Shown here piece after piece: positions 10,581 to 21,806 of a DNA stretch of 64,000 bases; within the stretch, counting starts at the first letter, position 1, and every line of letters starts with the position of its first letter. The position numbers and the translations under genes were made by a program. Origin of the DNA: Poronia punctata (taxonomy: Eukaryota > Ascomycota > Sordariomycetes > Xylariales > Xylariaceae); the NCBI GenBank assembly GCA_022579005.1, contig MU401535.1:93789-157788 (forward strand), in the 5' to 3' direction. A model generated the notes under the pieces. The model did no database searches. It was not told the origin of the DNA and was given only the letters and a program-made list of their open reading frames with translations.

Positions 10581-11952
10581 GGCTAGATTTGGGCCGACAT
10601 GATCGCTGCCTGGTGTAGTGCTACTACACTTTCCCCCTCCATGGATGGAGTCTTGCACAAGTAACATTAGTATCACAGGGTCCGGAATAGAAGAAGCACA
10701 ATCCTATTGAGAGACTTAGCAACGTATATGGCAGATACATTTATACATGTAAATCTTTAACGCCATTTTTCTCCCTTTGGCCTTCTAGATAACCTGCATA
10801 TGTGAAAAGGACTCAACTTACAAAGAGGATGCGTAGTGCTGTATTGGTCTGAACAAGTTTTTTGGCGTGTTTCTAATATTTCCACAAGGTATCAAGGAAG
10901 ACAATGCAAGACAAAGTCAGGATTTTTTTCCTCTGTACACCTAAGAAATAACCCTTTGATGTACATTCCCACCCAAGGCAAGGTCACAAGGCTCAGGGGT
11001 GTTCCTAGACAGGTACATGTAATTACATTGTGTATGTTTCTGTGTGTACATATCTGGATGTGCCTCTGCGTCATTGCTTTTAGTGTAGCTGCCCTACACA
11101 TGTGTACATGCAAGTAGATAACTATTGAGTGCCTGTTACGTACCTGTTATAGCGCTCTGCGTCCCTGGGGACCCAGGATTATGGGATTATGGCTTGGGTT
11201 GGAAATAAAATACCTGAGAAATACGTGCGTTGTCTGACTGTTAACCCCGCCACTATGGACCCCACCACCCCTCCTATTGAGGTACACACTAGGTACATAG
11301 GTAACCAACAAGTATCTTACTTACATCTAACATGCATGTATGTATGTATATAACGTCAATACCAATGTTCCAGGATATAGGAGATATTCTATTGACTGAG
11401 AATAGGTCAATATGCTTTTAAACTTGTAGATAACATTGAGGAATTATCTTGATTGGGTGGATACTTTGCTGCACGCTCTTTAACAACATAGCCAATGGCA
11501 GGTTTTATTGACAATGCAGCAAGAATGAGTTGTTGTTATTGTTAAGGCTTGTGCCCCACTATCAGTGATTGTCCCAAACCCAAGTGTACCTATAAGTTTC
11601 TCCGGAGTTTTGCCCCCACTCAAATTTTTTTTTCTTGGAGACCTAAAGTACATGTGGGAGGGTAGATAGTCTCGGGCCTCTCCCTCTTTTTCTTCTGATC
11701 CCTCCTCAATCATCAAAGATTTAATCCAGACACCAACATAACAACAACAAACCTTTGGACCTATACGCTCACTTTTCTTTGTGAGCATCAGGTTCATCAA
11801 ATTCATACTTCTCTTCGCCGACTTTATTGCCCCAGAGCAATAGTCCGCGACTTTTCTATACAGAACCCCACCAACCCACGCAGTTCCCCGTCTTCTTGAA
11901 TTTCAAGCTGTGCTTGGAATTCGAGAAGCCTTAGAGACCTTAATCTACAATC
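10581..11952. other. Divergent intergenic region between F-box/JmjC and eIF4A
   Basis: 1.37 kb separating two divergent genes. The last 250 bp before the eIF4A ATG are C/T-rich on the plus strand, as expected for the promoter and 5' UTR of a highly expressed fungal gene. The reading frame at 10836-11117 is not supported by any motif. Confidence 0.6.
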
Positions 11953-13353
11953 ATGGCTACCGACAAGGGGCTCGAGGATATCGAGCAGTCCCAGATCGAG
12001 TCTAACTATGACGAGACCGTCGACTCATTTGATGAGATGAACTTGCGTTCAGAGCTCCTTCGTGGTAAGTTTCTGTGCCCCGCCGCAACCACATGCCCAC
12101 ATGCCCAGTCGGGTCGCAACTTTCTATCAAGACTAACAGGGTACTCATCGCAGGTGTCTACGCATATGGTTTCGAGCGTCCCTCCGCGATCCAGCAGCGC
12201 GCTATTATGCCTGTGATCAAGGGTAAGCATCCGTGTTGCGACTGCACGCACTTTTGCCTGGTGGCATGCACATGATTCTGATTTTCTACAGGTCACGACG
12301 TTATCGCGCAGGCCCAGTCTGGCACTGGTAAAACTGCCACATTCTCCGTCTCCGTTCTTCAGAAGATCGATCCCAACCTCAAGCAGTGCCAAGCTCTCAT
12401 CCTAGCCCCCACTCGTGAGCTGGCACAACAGATCCAGAAGGTCGTGGTTGCTATCGGTGACTTCATGAGCATTGAGTGCCATGCTTGCATTGGTGGCACC
12501 AGTGTCCGTGACGACATGAAGGCCCTGCAGGACGGTCCTCAGATCGTCGTCGGTACTCCTGGCCGAGTCCAGGATATGATTCAGCGACGATTCCTCAAGA
12601 CTGATGGCATGAAGATGTTCGTTCTGGACGAGGCTGATGAAATGCTTTCGGTTCGTTCCCCTATAGCAACTGTAATGAGACTTATGCTAACTTGCCTAGC
12701 GCGGTTTCACCGAGCAAATCTATGATATCTTCCAACTTCTTCCCCAGTCCACCCAGGTCGTGCTCCTTTCCGCCACCATGCCTCAGGACGTCCTTGAGGT
12801 CACCACCAAGTTTATGCGGGACCCTGTCCGCATTCTAGTCAAGAAAGACGAGCTCACGCTCGAGGGTATCAAGCAATTCTACATCGCTGTCGAAAAGGAG
12901 GAGTGGAAGCTTGACACTCTCTCCGATTTGTACGAGACGGTCACTATTACCCAGGCTGTCATCTTCTGCAACACCCGCAGAAAGGTCGACTGGCTTACTG
13001 ACAAGCTCACTGCCCGTGACTTCACTGTCTCGGCCATGCACGGTGACATGGATCAGGCTCAGCGTGACCTGATTATGAAGGAGTTCCGATCGGGCTCTTC
13101 TCGTGTCCTCATCGCTACCGATCTCTTGGCCCGTGGCATCGACGTTCAGCAGGTGTCACTTGTCATCAACTATGATCTACCCGCTAACCGCGAAAACTAC
13201 ATCCATCGTATTGGACGTGGTGGCCGTTTCGGCCGAAAGGGTGTTGCGATCAACTTCGTCACTGCCGAGGATGTTCGTATGATGCGCGAGATTGAACAGT
13301 TTTACAGCACTCAAATCGAGGAGATGCCCATGAACGTTGCCGATCTCATCTAA
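11953..13353 (+). CDS. tif1: ATP-dependent RNA helicase eIF4A
   Basis: DEAD-box translation initiation factor that unwinds mRNA 5' UTRs as part of eIF4F in the cytoplasm. Exons 11953-12064, 12154-12222, 12292-12650 and 12700-13353 join to 397 residues, the standard eIF4A length. Motifs: Q-motif region [11 protein letters not shown] (42-52), Walker A AQSGTGKT (68-75), PTRELAQQ (100-107), TPGR (149-152), DEAD (173-176), SAT (204-206), and the C-terminal helicase motifs ARGID and [11 protein letters not shown]. All are intact. The introns are 89, 69 and 49 bp. The third intron has an unusual donor (GTTCGT) but is required to restore LSRGFTEQ. Strong codon bias toward C-ending codons fits high expression. 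The gene symbol follows the Aspergillus/yeast name. Confidence 0.98.
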
Positions 13354-14295
13354 GCAGTACTTCCTATAACGACACACTCCTATTTCTCTGCATTTCAGTT
13401 CGTGGCCAAGGGTTTTTCCAGGGTTAGATAGACGCAGGGGGGCAGGTTGCCTGTTGCGGTTGATGCATGGCGCATTTACCGGCAGTGGGAAAAAAGTAAT
13501 TGATGCATCTGGGCATTTGGTTGGCCAGGTATGAGCACCTAATTTCCGTGGTGCACGTGGACCGGCGGCAGGAGTCGTCGGTGTTTCTTCGTTTGCTTGT
13601 TTCGCGTACATTTGTACCTAGGGCATCAGATGATTTATGCAATAAAAATGACCTAAGCCTATCTAATGTTCCTCCATGCGCCGTGGTGATGTTATACTTG
13701 CAGTCCGGGTCTTGATCCCGGGAACCGAACTCCGAACACCTGGATACTGATCCTGGAACAAGTTTGTATCCGTCAGTGTCGTGATACTAAAACGACAGTG
13801 ATAAATGCCCGTACTACCTGTGGCAGTCACCAACACTCCACCCGAATCACCATTATTTGCGTAAAAGTACATGCTATCTCCCTATGACACATTTTCCAGA
13901 TTGAGGCTGTGAAGTTACAAGTTACGTACATCCATTGCCCAATCCAAGCTCTCCAAAGTCACGCATATGTAACCTGCACAGGCAGGGATTTACCCATCCA
14001 GGATGCTCCTGCTTATTACACAGCTTGAGTAAATAGCAGTATTCTATCTTCTCAGGAAGGCACTACCTATGTATGTATTTTCGTACGGGTATACCGGTAC
14101 TACAAGAGTTAGGTACCTACATGTAGTTCTAGCTGTACAGATTTATTCCTTCAGTAGCTTTAGTCTTCCAAGTCCATCTCTTCCCAGAAGACGCAGCCAA
14201 TTTATGGGCAGGAATTGATCTACTACACCGTGACTCACGGTCTTTCAACTTGGTCTGCTACATTCCTTTCTTTTTATGGCCTCTGAATCGAAGCA
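13354..14295. other. Intergenic, no gene seen
   Basis: About 0.94 kb holding the eIF4A 3' UTR and the promoter of the following orphan gene. A 69-codon minus-strand frame (13663-13872) has no recognisable content. Confidence 0.55.
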
Positions 14296-15440
14296 ATGTC
14301 TTCTGGCCAGACATTCGCCGGAGAAGGATGCAAGGAACTAGCCACTGTCCGGGAAAGGCTTGGGCGGCCAGTGAATAAAGGAAAAATCAGCCCCCTACTA
14401 CTAGCTCTTACAGTTCGAGATGTCGACATCATGGGAAGGCGACTGGACAGCCTGATTAAGGAAATGGATTCGATAAAGCAAAGACTTACTAAAGCTCCTA
14501 AAAAGGAGAAATCGCACGCCGCAGTGCTCAGCCGAATAGACAGACTTGAGGCGGATAGGAGGAGTACCAAAGACGTCCTTGAGCAATGTCAAGAACTAGA
14601 CCTACCTACCCAAGTTGGGCAGGACCAGCTGGGAAGTCAATTGATGGATATGATTGAACAGTATTCAGCCGCCGCCGCGGAACAGAAACAGCGGTTCGAG
14701 TCTCTACAACCAATGCTTGTCGCTATGCTCGGGAAACCTGCAGATAGGGGCTGGGTCGAGGTGGAAGACCAATGTATCGAGGAACATAAGGGCAAGCAAC
14801 TCTCCGGCCAGAAGATGTATCCTGCGGGAGTCTTTACTGACGGAAATGCCAAACCACTGCAGTTACCAATTTACCGCGCCGACTTTGTAATCGAGTTGGT
14901 GAACTACTGCCCTCGGATACGCGCGTGGACCCGGCCATCGCCGAGTTTGTCGTCACCTTTAATCGTTTCAGTGACATATACAAGTCCCAGAAACCTGAGA
15001 GCGAAGCCGAATTCATCAGGAAATTCCTTGGCAGTGTAAACGTGCACGCCAGTTGCTCTCTCCAACGACGTCTACTCTCCCACTACCACCGTTCAAGCAA
15101 AGTCTCCTTAATGCCTCTAGGCACTGGTGGGTTGTGTGAATCCTATCCGACCGTTTTTATCGAGCCAAATGCTATCGATTGGTATTCTGTCAAGCGCGTG
15201 TTGAAATCCAGAAGCCTATCCTTTATTCGGACAGCCATTGACGAAAAGCTATGCGGTCCCCCGCCAGAGCTCATAAAACGTACCCGACATATAGACATTC
15301 CGGGAAAACTTGGCCCTTGTACAGGTGTCGGAATGCCCCGATACGATACACGTTCTGGAGATGGCCGGAAAGATATAGGAAAACATACGCTCTCCACTCA
15401 CGATCGAGAAGCGCCCCCTAAGAAGAAAATCCGAGCTTAA
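14296..15440 (+). pseudogene. Coiled-coil orphan gene, apparently frameshifted
   Basis: I do not recognise this protein. Two overlapping frames together look like one gene. The first (14296-15039) has a heptad-rich segment at residues 44-100 and reads sensibly to the FVIEL codons at 14884-14898. The second, two bases out of register, is coding-like from about 14898 (GELLPSD..., then AIAEFVVTFNRFSDIYKS) to a stop at 15438-15440, ending in a basic PPKKKIRA tail that could be a nuclear signal. The switch point is within 14896-14900 at a TTGGT run, consistent with loss of one base. An intron 14862-14971 (weak GTTACC donor, TTTCAG acceptor) would also restore frame but would remove sequence that looks coding on both sides. 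It could be a sequencing error, a recent pseudogene or mis-splicing. Confidence 0.5.
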
Positions 15441-16398
15441 TACTATTGTCCCCTTATGCTCCATCACTCTGGGGGTTGGCACTGGCATAAGTCGACAACA
15501 TATTGTCATTATTTAATGGAAAAAGCTATTTCCGACAGATGTACTACCATTATATAAATACCCCTCGCCGAGTGCTGGTCTGCTCCAAAATGCTATGGCA
15601 ATGCTATTTGGATTCAAGTATGTCGATTGACCAAAGCTTCTATTCTAATTCTCGTAAGGTGATCCGTCGACTTTTTCACATTTCTGCAACAGAAATATGA
15701 CACTATGAAAAGAGGATGGGTATGTAACACTAGCCCACGCCCTACTTTGTCAGTTTATAGGTTGAATAGGGGCTTGAGAGGTTTGAAAGCATTAAGGTGG
15801 GAAGGCAACAAGTAGGGTACTTACCAAGGAGTTGTTGATAGCAATGACAATCCATGAGGAAAGATTGTCGCAAAAAGTCTACTATTTGTGGCAGCCGCTA
15901 CTTTGAGTTTGAGCATCTTCCATCAAGGTCCACTCGACGTGGTTGCTCTTGTCGAATGTCTTGTATGGTTTGCTGGACACTTGGCGCACGATATCGATGA
16001 ATCCGCCTACCCATCTACTAGGTTAACCACCTCACCTCCAAAGTGTAGACTTTTTCGCAAAAGACAGGGGAAGACGTCGGTAGTTCATAAGTCTACTACC
16101 TTTTCTCCCAGAAACGGTGCCTTAACGCGTATCTACTGATACTCCTCGAACCGGTACGGCGGAAAAAGCAAATACTACGCCGAGAAAGAAAAGGTCAGGA
16201 ATGATGGATGCGAATAATTACCCCCCTTTCCCGACGGATAACCCCGTCCCTGTCCCAGGACCCCTTGTGATGGGGATGGGTAGACAAGAGTATCAGACGG
16301 CTTTGTAAGGTTTTTTTTTTTCTTCTTTTCTTTTCTTTTCCCTTTCTTTCCACTTTACATACACGGCTCTAATCCCCCGTGGAAAATAAATAAATAGC
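15441..16398. other. Intergenic with polypyrimidine promoter tract
   Basis: About 0.96 kb. A long T/C tract on the plus strand at about 16310-16351, typical of fungal core promoters, precedes the small frame starting at 16399. I see no other gene. Confidence 0.55.
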
Positions 16399-16653
16399 AT
16401 GCGTCTCGACCACGCAAATTTCGCCCGCGAAACCGAAGCCTTCGAGGCGAAATTACAACGCACACGAATCATCCTCCCCAGATTACCGTGGTATAAACGT
16501 CCGGAATGCTACGCCATCATTATAGGCACTTTGTCGCTTATTCATGCACTTTTCGTCCAGTGGGGTTGGCCTACGGTTCAGATGAGATTTCGCAAGGGGC
16601 CGTATTCGGATGGGAAGCTGAGGGCGGGAGGGCCTTGTGGGGAGGAGTTATAG
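16399..16653 (+). CDS. Small single-pass membrane protein candidate
   Basis: 84-codon frame, product unrecognised. It begins with a charged, amphipathic N-terminus (MRLDHANFARETEAFEAKL), followed by one hydrophobic span at about 37-57 (CYAIIIGTLSLIHALFVQWGW). Codons in the first half are C/G-ending, like neighbouring real genes. A pyrimidine-rich tract and an AT-rich leader lie right upstream of the ATG. It converges on the DPP5-like gene, whose stop codon is 190 bp away. The last 20 residues look less coding-like, so the frame could continue by an unseen intron. A mitochondrial inner-membrane protein would fit, but this is only inference. Confidence 0.4.
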   Translation: MRLDHANFARETEAFEAKLQRTRIILPRLPWYKRPECYAIIIGTLSLIHALFVQWGWPTVQMRFRKGPYSDGKLRAGGPCGEEL

Positions 16654-16842
16654 GGGTTTTCGACTGGGGTTTGATTGGATTGGTGAGAGTCGGAATCAGG
16701 GGCTGAAAGGGGAAAGGGAAAAGGGGGCTAAGTCTATGGTCACAGTACGTTGTCAAATTAGGTACTCATTTCAAATGCGCTTTTTCATTTTATTCTTTCA
16801 TTCTTTCTTCTGGAGAGGAGGAATCAAAGCATGATATTATGA

Positions 16843-19185
16843 TCATGCTAGACTCAAGTCTTCTACGCCAGAGGCTAGTTCCGAGGTATCTAGACCGGTG
16901 TACTTGTTAATCCAACCCAGGACTTCCTTGTGCCAAACGAGTGAGTTCTCGGGCTTCAATACCCACTGCGACACAACATTGTTAGTTAAAGCCCACCCCT
17001 TTTTTTTTTCTTTTTTCCGGATGTGCTTGTAGCATCATGGGGGAAAGGAAAGGACTTACGTGATTCTCATCAGGAAAAATGACAATCTTGGAGGGAACAC
17101 CACGACTCTGCAACGCGTTAAAAGCTGCAAGTCCTTCGGAAATAGGCAGTCGGTAATCGAGCTCGCTATGGATGATGAGCTGGGGTGTCTTCCACTCGCC
17201 CACGTGGGCGGACGGATCCCACTTCTCGAACAGGGCGCGGTTCTCCCAGGGCGTGCCGCCCATGTCGTGGATGACGAAGAAGAGTTCCTCGGTGGCCCAG
17301 TCGGCCAAGGTGCTGAAGATTCCGTCGTGGCAGACGAGGGCTTTGAATTTGCGGCCTAGGGGGTGGCCTTGGATCCAGTCTGATGGGGATAAGGGTTAGA
17401 ATGGAATAGGAAGAAGGGAAAGGAAAGGGAGAAGAAAATATTGATATAAAACATACTAATCATGTAGCCTCCGTATGACGCGCCCAACGCTACGGCATTA
17501 TCGGTGTCTACGTAAGACAGGTTCGTCTTAATATGCTCGAAACAATTGACGAGGTCGTCATAAGGCCGTCCGCCCCAATCGAGGGCAATGTCATCCGTGT
17601 ATTTCTGTCCGTAGCCCGTGCTACCCGTCGGGTTCGGCATGACGACGACGTAGCCCTGCTCGGCAAAGATGGCCGGGTTCCACCGCGTGCTCCAGCTATC
17701 GCCCCACGCGCCCTGCGGTCCGCCATGGATCAGAAACGCAAGCGGGTATTTCTTGGCCGGGTCGAAATGCGAGGGCTTCATGACAAGAGCGTGGCTTTCG
17801 TAATCGCCTTCTCCTGCGCCCTGGAACCAGAATTCGTCGAATTGGTGGGATTTTGATAAGCCGAATGTCTTGCCTTCTTTCGAGATGGACGATACCAGTT
17901 TCCTGTCTTTGGAGCTCGGGTCTAGGATCGAGTAGGACGAGTTATCGACTAGGGAGGTAGATGAGATGAATAGTCGTCCGTCTTCTTTATTACTACTACT
18001 ACTTGCCAGGTTGGACACTTGGCTCACCGATCCTTCGCTTGTGATGGGCTGGGGAAGATCTTGAGCGTGTAGGGGAGAAGAGGGAAGTTTGAAAAGGAGA
18101 TTTCGGCCGTGTTGTTCCGCCGTCACGTATAGTTCCTTGTCGTCGTTGCTCCAGACGATGCTGTCGGGTCGTAGATGCCAGTTTCCCACGCCGTCGTCCG
18201 TCCTGTAGAATTCCTGCACGTTGCTCAGATCCTCGACGTCGGGCACGAGCAAGAGGCGCGGCTTGTCGGATTCATATTGGTTGTGTCGCATACGCGTAAA
18301 GGCAAGTCTATTGCCGTCGTGAGAGAAGGCGGGTGACCCGCTGTAGCCCTGCAAAGTTCCCGTCTTGATGGCTTGGGGAGCCGGGGGATTCTCCTCTGTA
18401 AAGGTGCTCAGGGGCACGAAGTACAAATCTGTTTTGGTCCAAATGGCCGGGTTGACGTCTGGATCTGTCGACACAAATGCCAGGCCCTTTTTGCCAATGT
18501 CATAGTCGCCGGAGCCGCCGAATGGTGGCACTGGACATTCTAACTTGGTACCGGCCAAAGCGTTGACGAAACCGGACCCGGACCCCCGAAGCTGGTATTT
18601 ACCGGATTTCTCACTCTTTTTCAAGGCGCCGTAGAAGACGGCATTCCGGTGCTTGGACACGTACGAGTCCCAGTGTCTGACGAAGAGACCGGAGTAGATC
18701 TTTGCCGAGGAGAGGGGTTCCTTCTTGTTAAGCTCATCGAGCATATCGCCCGAGCTAGACGTGGGGGCCGTCAGAGCCACGGCGATGGTGCCGTTGCCGA
18801 TGTCCTTGGTCTTGAGGTTTGCCACGGCACATTTGAAACTCTGGACAACGTGAAGACTTTCGGCCGGATCCTTGATATCGGCGGCCATGAGATAGGAAAC
18901 TGCGGCGGCATCCTTGTCGTCGTCGTCGCTGGCACCCTTAAAAAAGACAAACTCGTGATCCGAGACCCATGTGGGCTCGCTATAGGCTAGGTTGCTGAAG
19001 AGCTCTCTTGAGTTTCCGGATGAGATGTCTAATAGCTTGATGGCAGACGTCTTGGAATGGGACTCAAATGAGTACTGCGACACTGTGTAGAGGGCGTACG
19101 TGCCAGTGGAATTGGGCACGGCAGCACTCCGACGTGGGGCCGAGAGGAGTACCTCCGGAGTGAACTTGGTCGCTTGAATCGTCAT
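16843..19185 (-). CDS. Dipeptidyl-peptidase V-like S9C serine peptidase, no signal peptide
   Basis: Prolyl-oligopeptidase-family enzyme that releases dipeptides or acylated residues from peptides. Exons 19185-17457, 17379-17060 and 16965-16843 join to 723 residues. The N-terminal half is the beta-propeller, starting with [18 protein letters not shown]. The C-terminal alpha/beta hydrolase has [13 protein letters not shown] as oxyanion segment and the triad S570 (GASYGGYM), D651 (SELDYR) and H683 (PDENH, exactly at the end of exon 2). All three are present. Fungal DppV is a secreted protein of similar length; this protein lacks any hydrophobic leader, so it is probably cytosolic, closer in role to acylaminoacyl peptidase. 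Introns are 77 and 94 bp. Confidence 0.93.
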
Positions 19186-20045
19186 TGTAGGAGAAGGGGG
19201 AAAAGAAAGGCTTTTATAACTCGTTCACTCAATTAGAGAATTAGTTGCTATGAAATCGGACAACCATTCATTCAAGTTGGGATATATATATTTAGGATGA
19301 AGTATCTTTGATATGTTTGTAACACCTTGCGTTGAACAAATGGGCCGTCACCCCGCAATGGATACATAGGGGTACATAATGAGGCGCCCATACATAGCGG
19401 CATTCCCCGGCTTCTTGTGGGGTCGCACTTTTGCGAGTGAGCTGTCGTGGCTGTTACTGCAGATAAACGACGAAAAGAGATGTGATGGTTGGAAATGGAA
19501 AGCATGTCGATAGTTGGCAGACATTGATTGCATTTTATTTGTAACACTCTTCGTGTAGCACAGTCCTGGGTCCAGATCTGGGTCATTATTCAATTCATTT
19601 CACCCCTATTGGATACATATCGGCCTTTTCGTGCTGACATTCGGAGTAACGTCGATGGTTGGCGCTGCGTTGCGTGCGGGCGACCCGGGCGTTGCTTGTA
19701 TCGCTTGACCGTGTGCCGGTGGTGGTTCCGGTGTAGATCGTCGATTCGATACTACCACGGGTAGACTATCGAATGGACAAGTGCACTCCTATTTTGAAAC
19801 AATTGCAAAGGAGACTCTGGCCTACTGTACCGACTTTCTAGGTGTAAGATCAGAGTATGGGGTATCATATGCGCCTAACCTACTATCTAATACACCGACT
19901 GGCCTCCGGCTTCCTTGCCGGCGCCATAAAGAAATATAACGCCATACACAAACTCCAGATGGGAATCCGCCCAACGCCACGTATCATTAAAGTACATATC
20001 CGACCTGAATGTTAGTAGTGCAAACCAACTGTTAATCTCTGCTCC
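19186..20045. other. Intergenic / promoter of the S9 peptidase gene
   Basis: About 0.86 kb upstream of the peptidase start. The last 50-150 bp before the Eaf6 stop may form an alternative Eaf6 3' exon (see the Eaf6 entry). No other gene is seen. Confidence 0.55.
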
Positions 20046-20786
20046 TCACTTACGGGACCCTCCAAAGTGCGTGCGGATTTTCTTAACCTCCCGCGTGTCC
20101 ATCTCACTATCTTCAGCGTCTGCCTCCTTCTTGGCCTTTTTCTTCTTGCCCCCGGCTTTCTTGTTATCCGTAGCCGAGGTCGGCGTGGGTTGGTTCGAGC
20201 TGCTATCTTTATCCTTTGCAAACGATGTCGATATCGGGGTCGGTGCCCCTGGTGTCGACGTAGCTGATTGCGCGTCTGCGTGATCGGGCTACATAATAGG
20301 CATACCTGTTAGAAGAAACCCCTTTGTCTCTGTTCGTTTGACTAGGGGCGGTGGCGCCCAACAGAAAAAACATACATGTGAAGGGTTATGCGAGATGGAA
20401 GACCGTGAGAAGACGCGGTTCTGGTCTATCAAACCGGTGCGTTTCCGCTGGGCTGTCGCGTTCGTACTGCCTTTTATATATCCGTCGAAGCCGGTGATGA
20501 TGTTTCCGTACGGCGTCGTCTCGAGGTATTCGGTTTCTTTCTGCAGTATGCTCTGTTCTTGTGCAAGCTATATATACAGTCCCCACGACTTCTTATTTAG
20601 TTCTTCTGCTTTTCTGGCTGTACGTGTATTCGAGGGTAGAGAACTGACAAGTTGGCGTTCGATGATCTTCCTATTTTGAAGTAGCTCCTTAAGATATTGT
20701 CGCTGCTTCTCGTAATGGGCAAGGCCTGGCTGTTCATTCGAGGGACCAGCATTGGCGCTCGTGGCTGGTTGTACATTCTCGGACAT
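20046..20786 (-). CDS. eaf6: Chromatin modification-related protein Eaf6 (NuA4 subunit)
   Basis: Small subunit of the NuA4 histone acetyltransferase complex (in other fungi also of NuA3), nuclear. Exons 20786-20649, 20567-20376 and 20288-20046 join to 190 residues. The Eaf6 coiled coil (LAHYEKQRQYLKELLQNRKI) ends exon 1. Exon 2 carries the family signature: an ETEYLE segment, then GNIITGFDGYIKG, then RKRTGL and NRVFSRSS. The tail is Ala/Ser/Thr-rich, then lysine-rich (KKAGGKKKKAKK), ending IRTHFGGSRK. The first donor is GTCAGT, slightly unusual. The stop codon overlaps a perfect donor: GTAAGT at 20053 with a CTAAC branch point and CAG acceptor at 20005 would splice out 49 bp and replace the last two residues with a roughly 40-residue extension. 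Confidence 0.9.
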
Positions 20787-21806
20787 GGCGAGTTGTCGGT
20801 TGAATTTCTGCGCTTTTTTGTCGCTTTGGGGGGGTTTGAAGAGCCGAATGTTCAAAATTACACGTGTTTTGCGACCGGTACTCGTATGACGCGGCAATGG
20901 CTAGCAAACCTAGATCACTGTACCTGAGTACGTAAGTGCTTTATTTTGCGAGGACCAAAAGTTCGGGACCACCATACTCGTACAAAAAAACCCCACACCA
21001 ATTTTGATGTCGAAGTACCTTTGTACTCGACTCGCACTAAAAAAAGAGCCCTGGTAGATCGGGGTCCAGACTCCAGACACGCCTTGCCAAGATATCCCTG
21101 AATAAGTGCGTTACCGGAGAGGTTGGCATATCTTCAACCTCCTATTGCTTAGGTATATAACATCACATCTTTGCTCTTTTGCTAATAAAGGGGGTACTGC
21201 CTTGTCTCTCTGCTGGCGGTCGACGACATATGGTTGTAAAATATGTTGGGAGGGGGGAGGATGGTTGTCGTAGAGCCATTGTTTCCTTGCCGTTCCCAAC
21301 GTGCAAGTACCTACATAGATAGTGACGCTTGTTGCACATGCCAAAAAGCCCGGCCAGGACTTACTTATACTTTATGCTTCTGCTTCTTCTACAGGTTTAC
21401 AATAAGTGATGCTATTTGATCTCAACCCCATCTACGAGACTTCACAATACAAACGTACCAGGCCTCTGTTCGACACGAGTCACGACACACCTAACCCCAT
21501 ATAGGAGTGTTTATAGAATTGGTTAATATCAAGTATCTTGGTGATCCCAGTGGAACGAAGTAGATAGATTATATCAGAATGAAGGATAAAATAGCATCGC
21601 CTAAAGCTATGGATGCCATCTTTTCTGTCTTTCAAAACTGGCAGTCTTCTATTGCGGCAACAAAATGTCACCGGCTGTATGATGTGCCCATTGGTAGGCT
21701 ACTAGACGAGTGATGACATACCTAGGCAAATAACCTAGACCTATACTGCTTTCTCCAGTACCGAGTGACATAGGATACGGAATCTGGGCTTCGAGCAAGA
21801 TTAGCG
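20787..21806. other. Intergenic between Eaf6 and PWI genes
   Basis: About 1.0 kb with the Eaf6 promoter and the 3' flank of the PWI gene, both on the minus strand. No further gene, RNA or repeat is seen. Confidence 0.55.

Noticed and set aside
10836..11117. 93-codon plus-strand frame with low-complexity Cys/Val tail
   Set aside because: Lies in the divergent promoter region of eIF4A, contains TGTG-type low complexity and resembles no family.
18649..18990. 113-codon plus-strand frame inside the S9 peptidase gene
   Set aside because: Antisense shadow of the beta-propeller coding region; no motif of its own.
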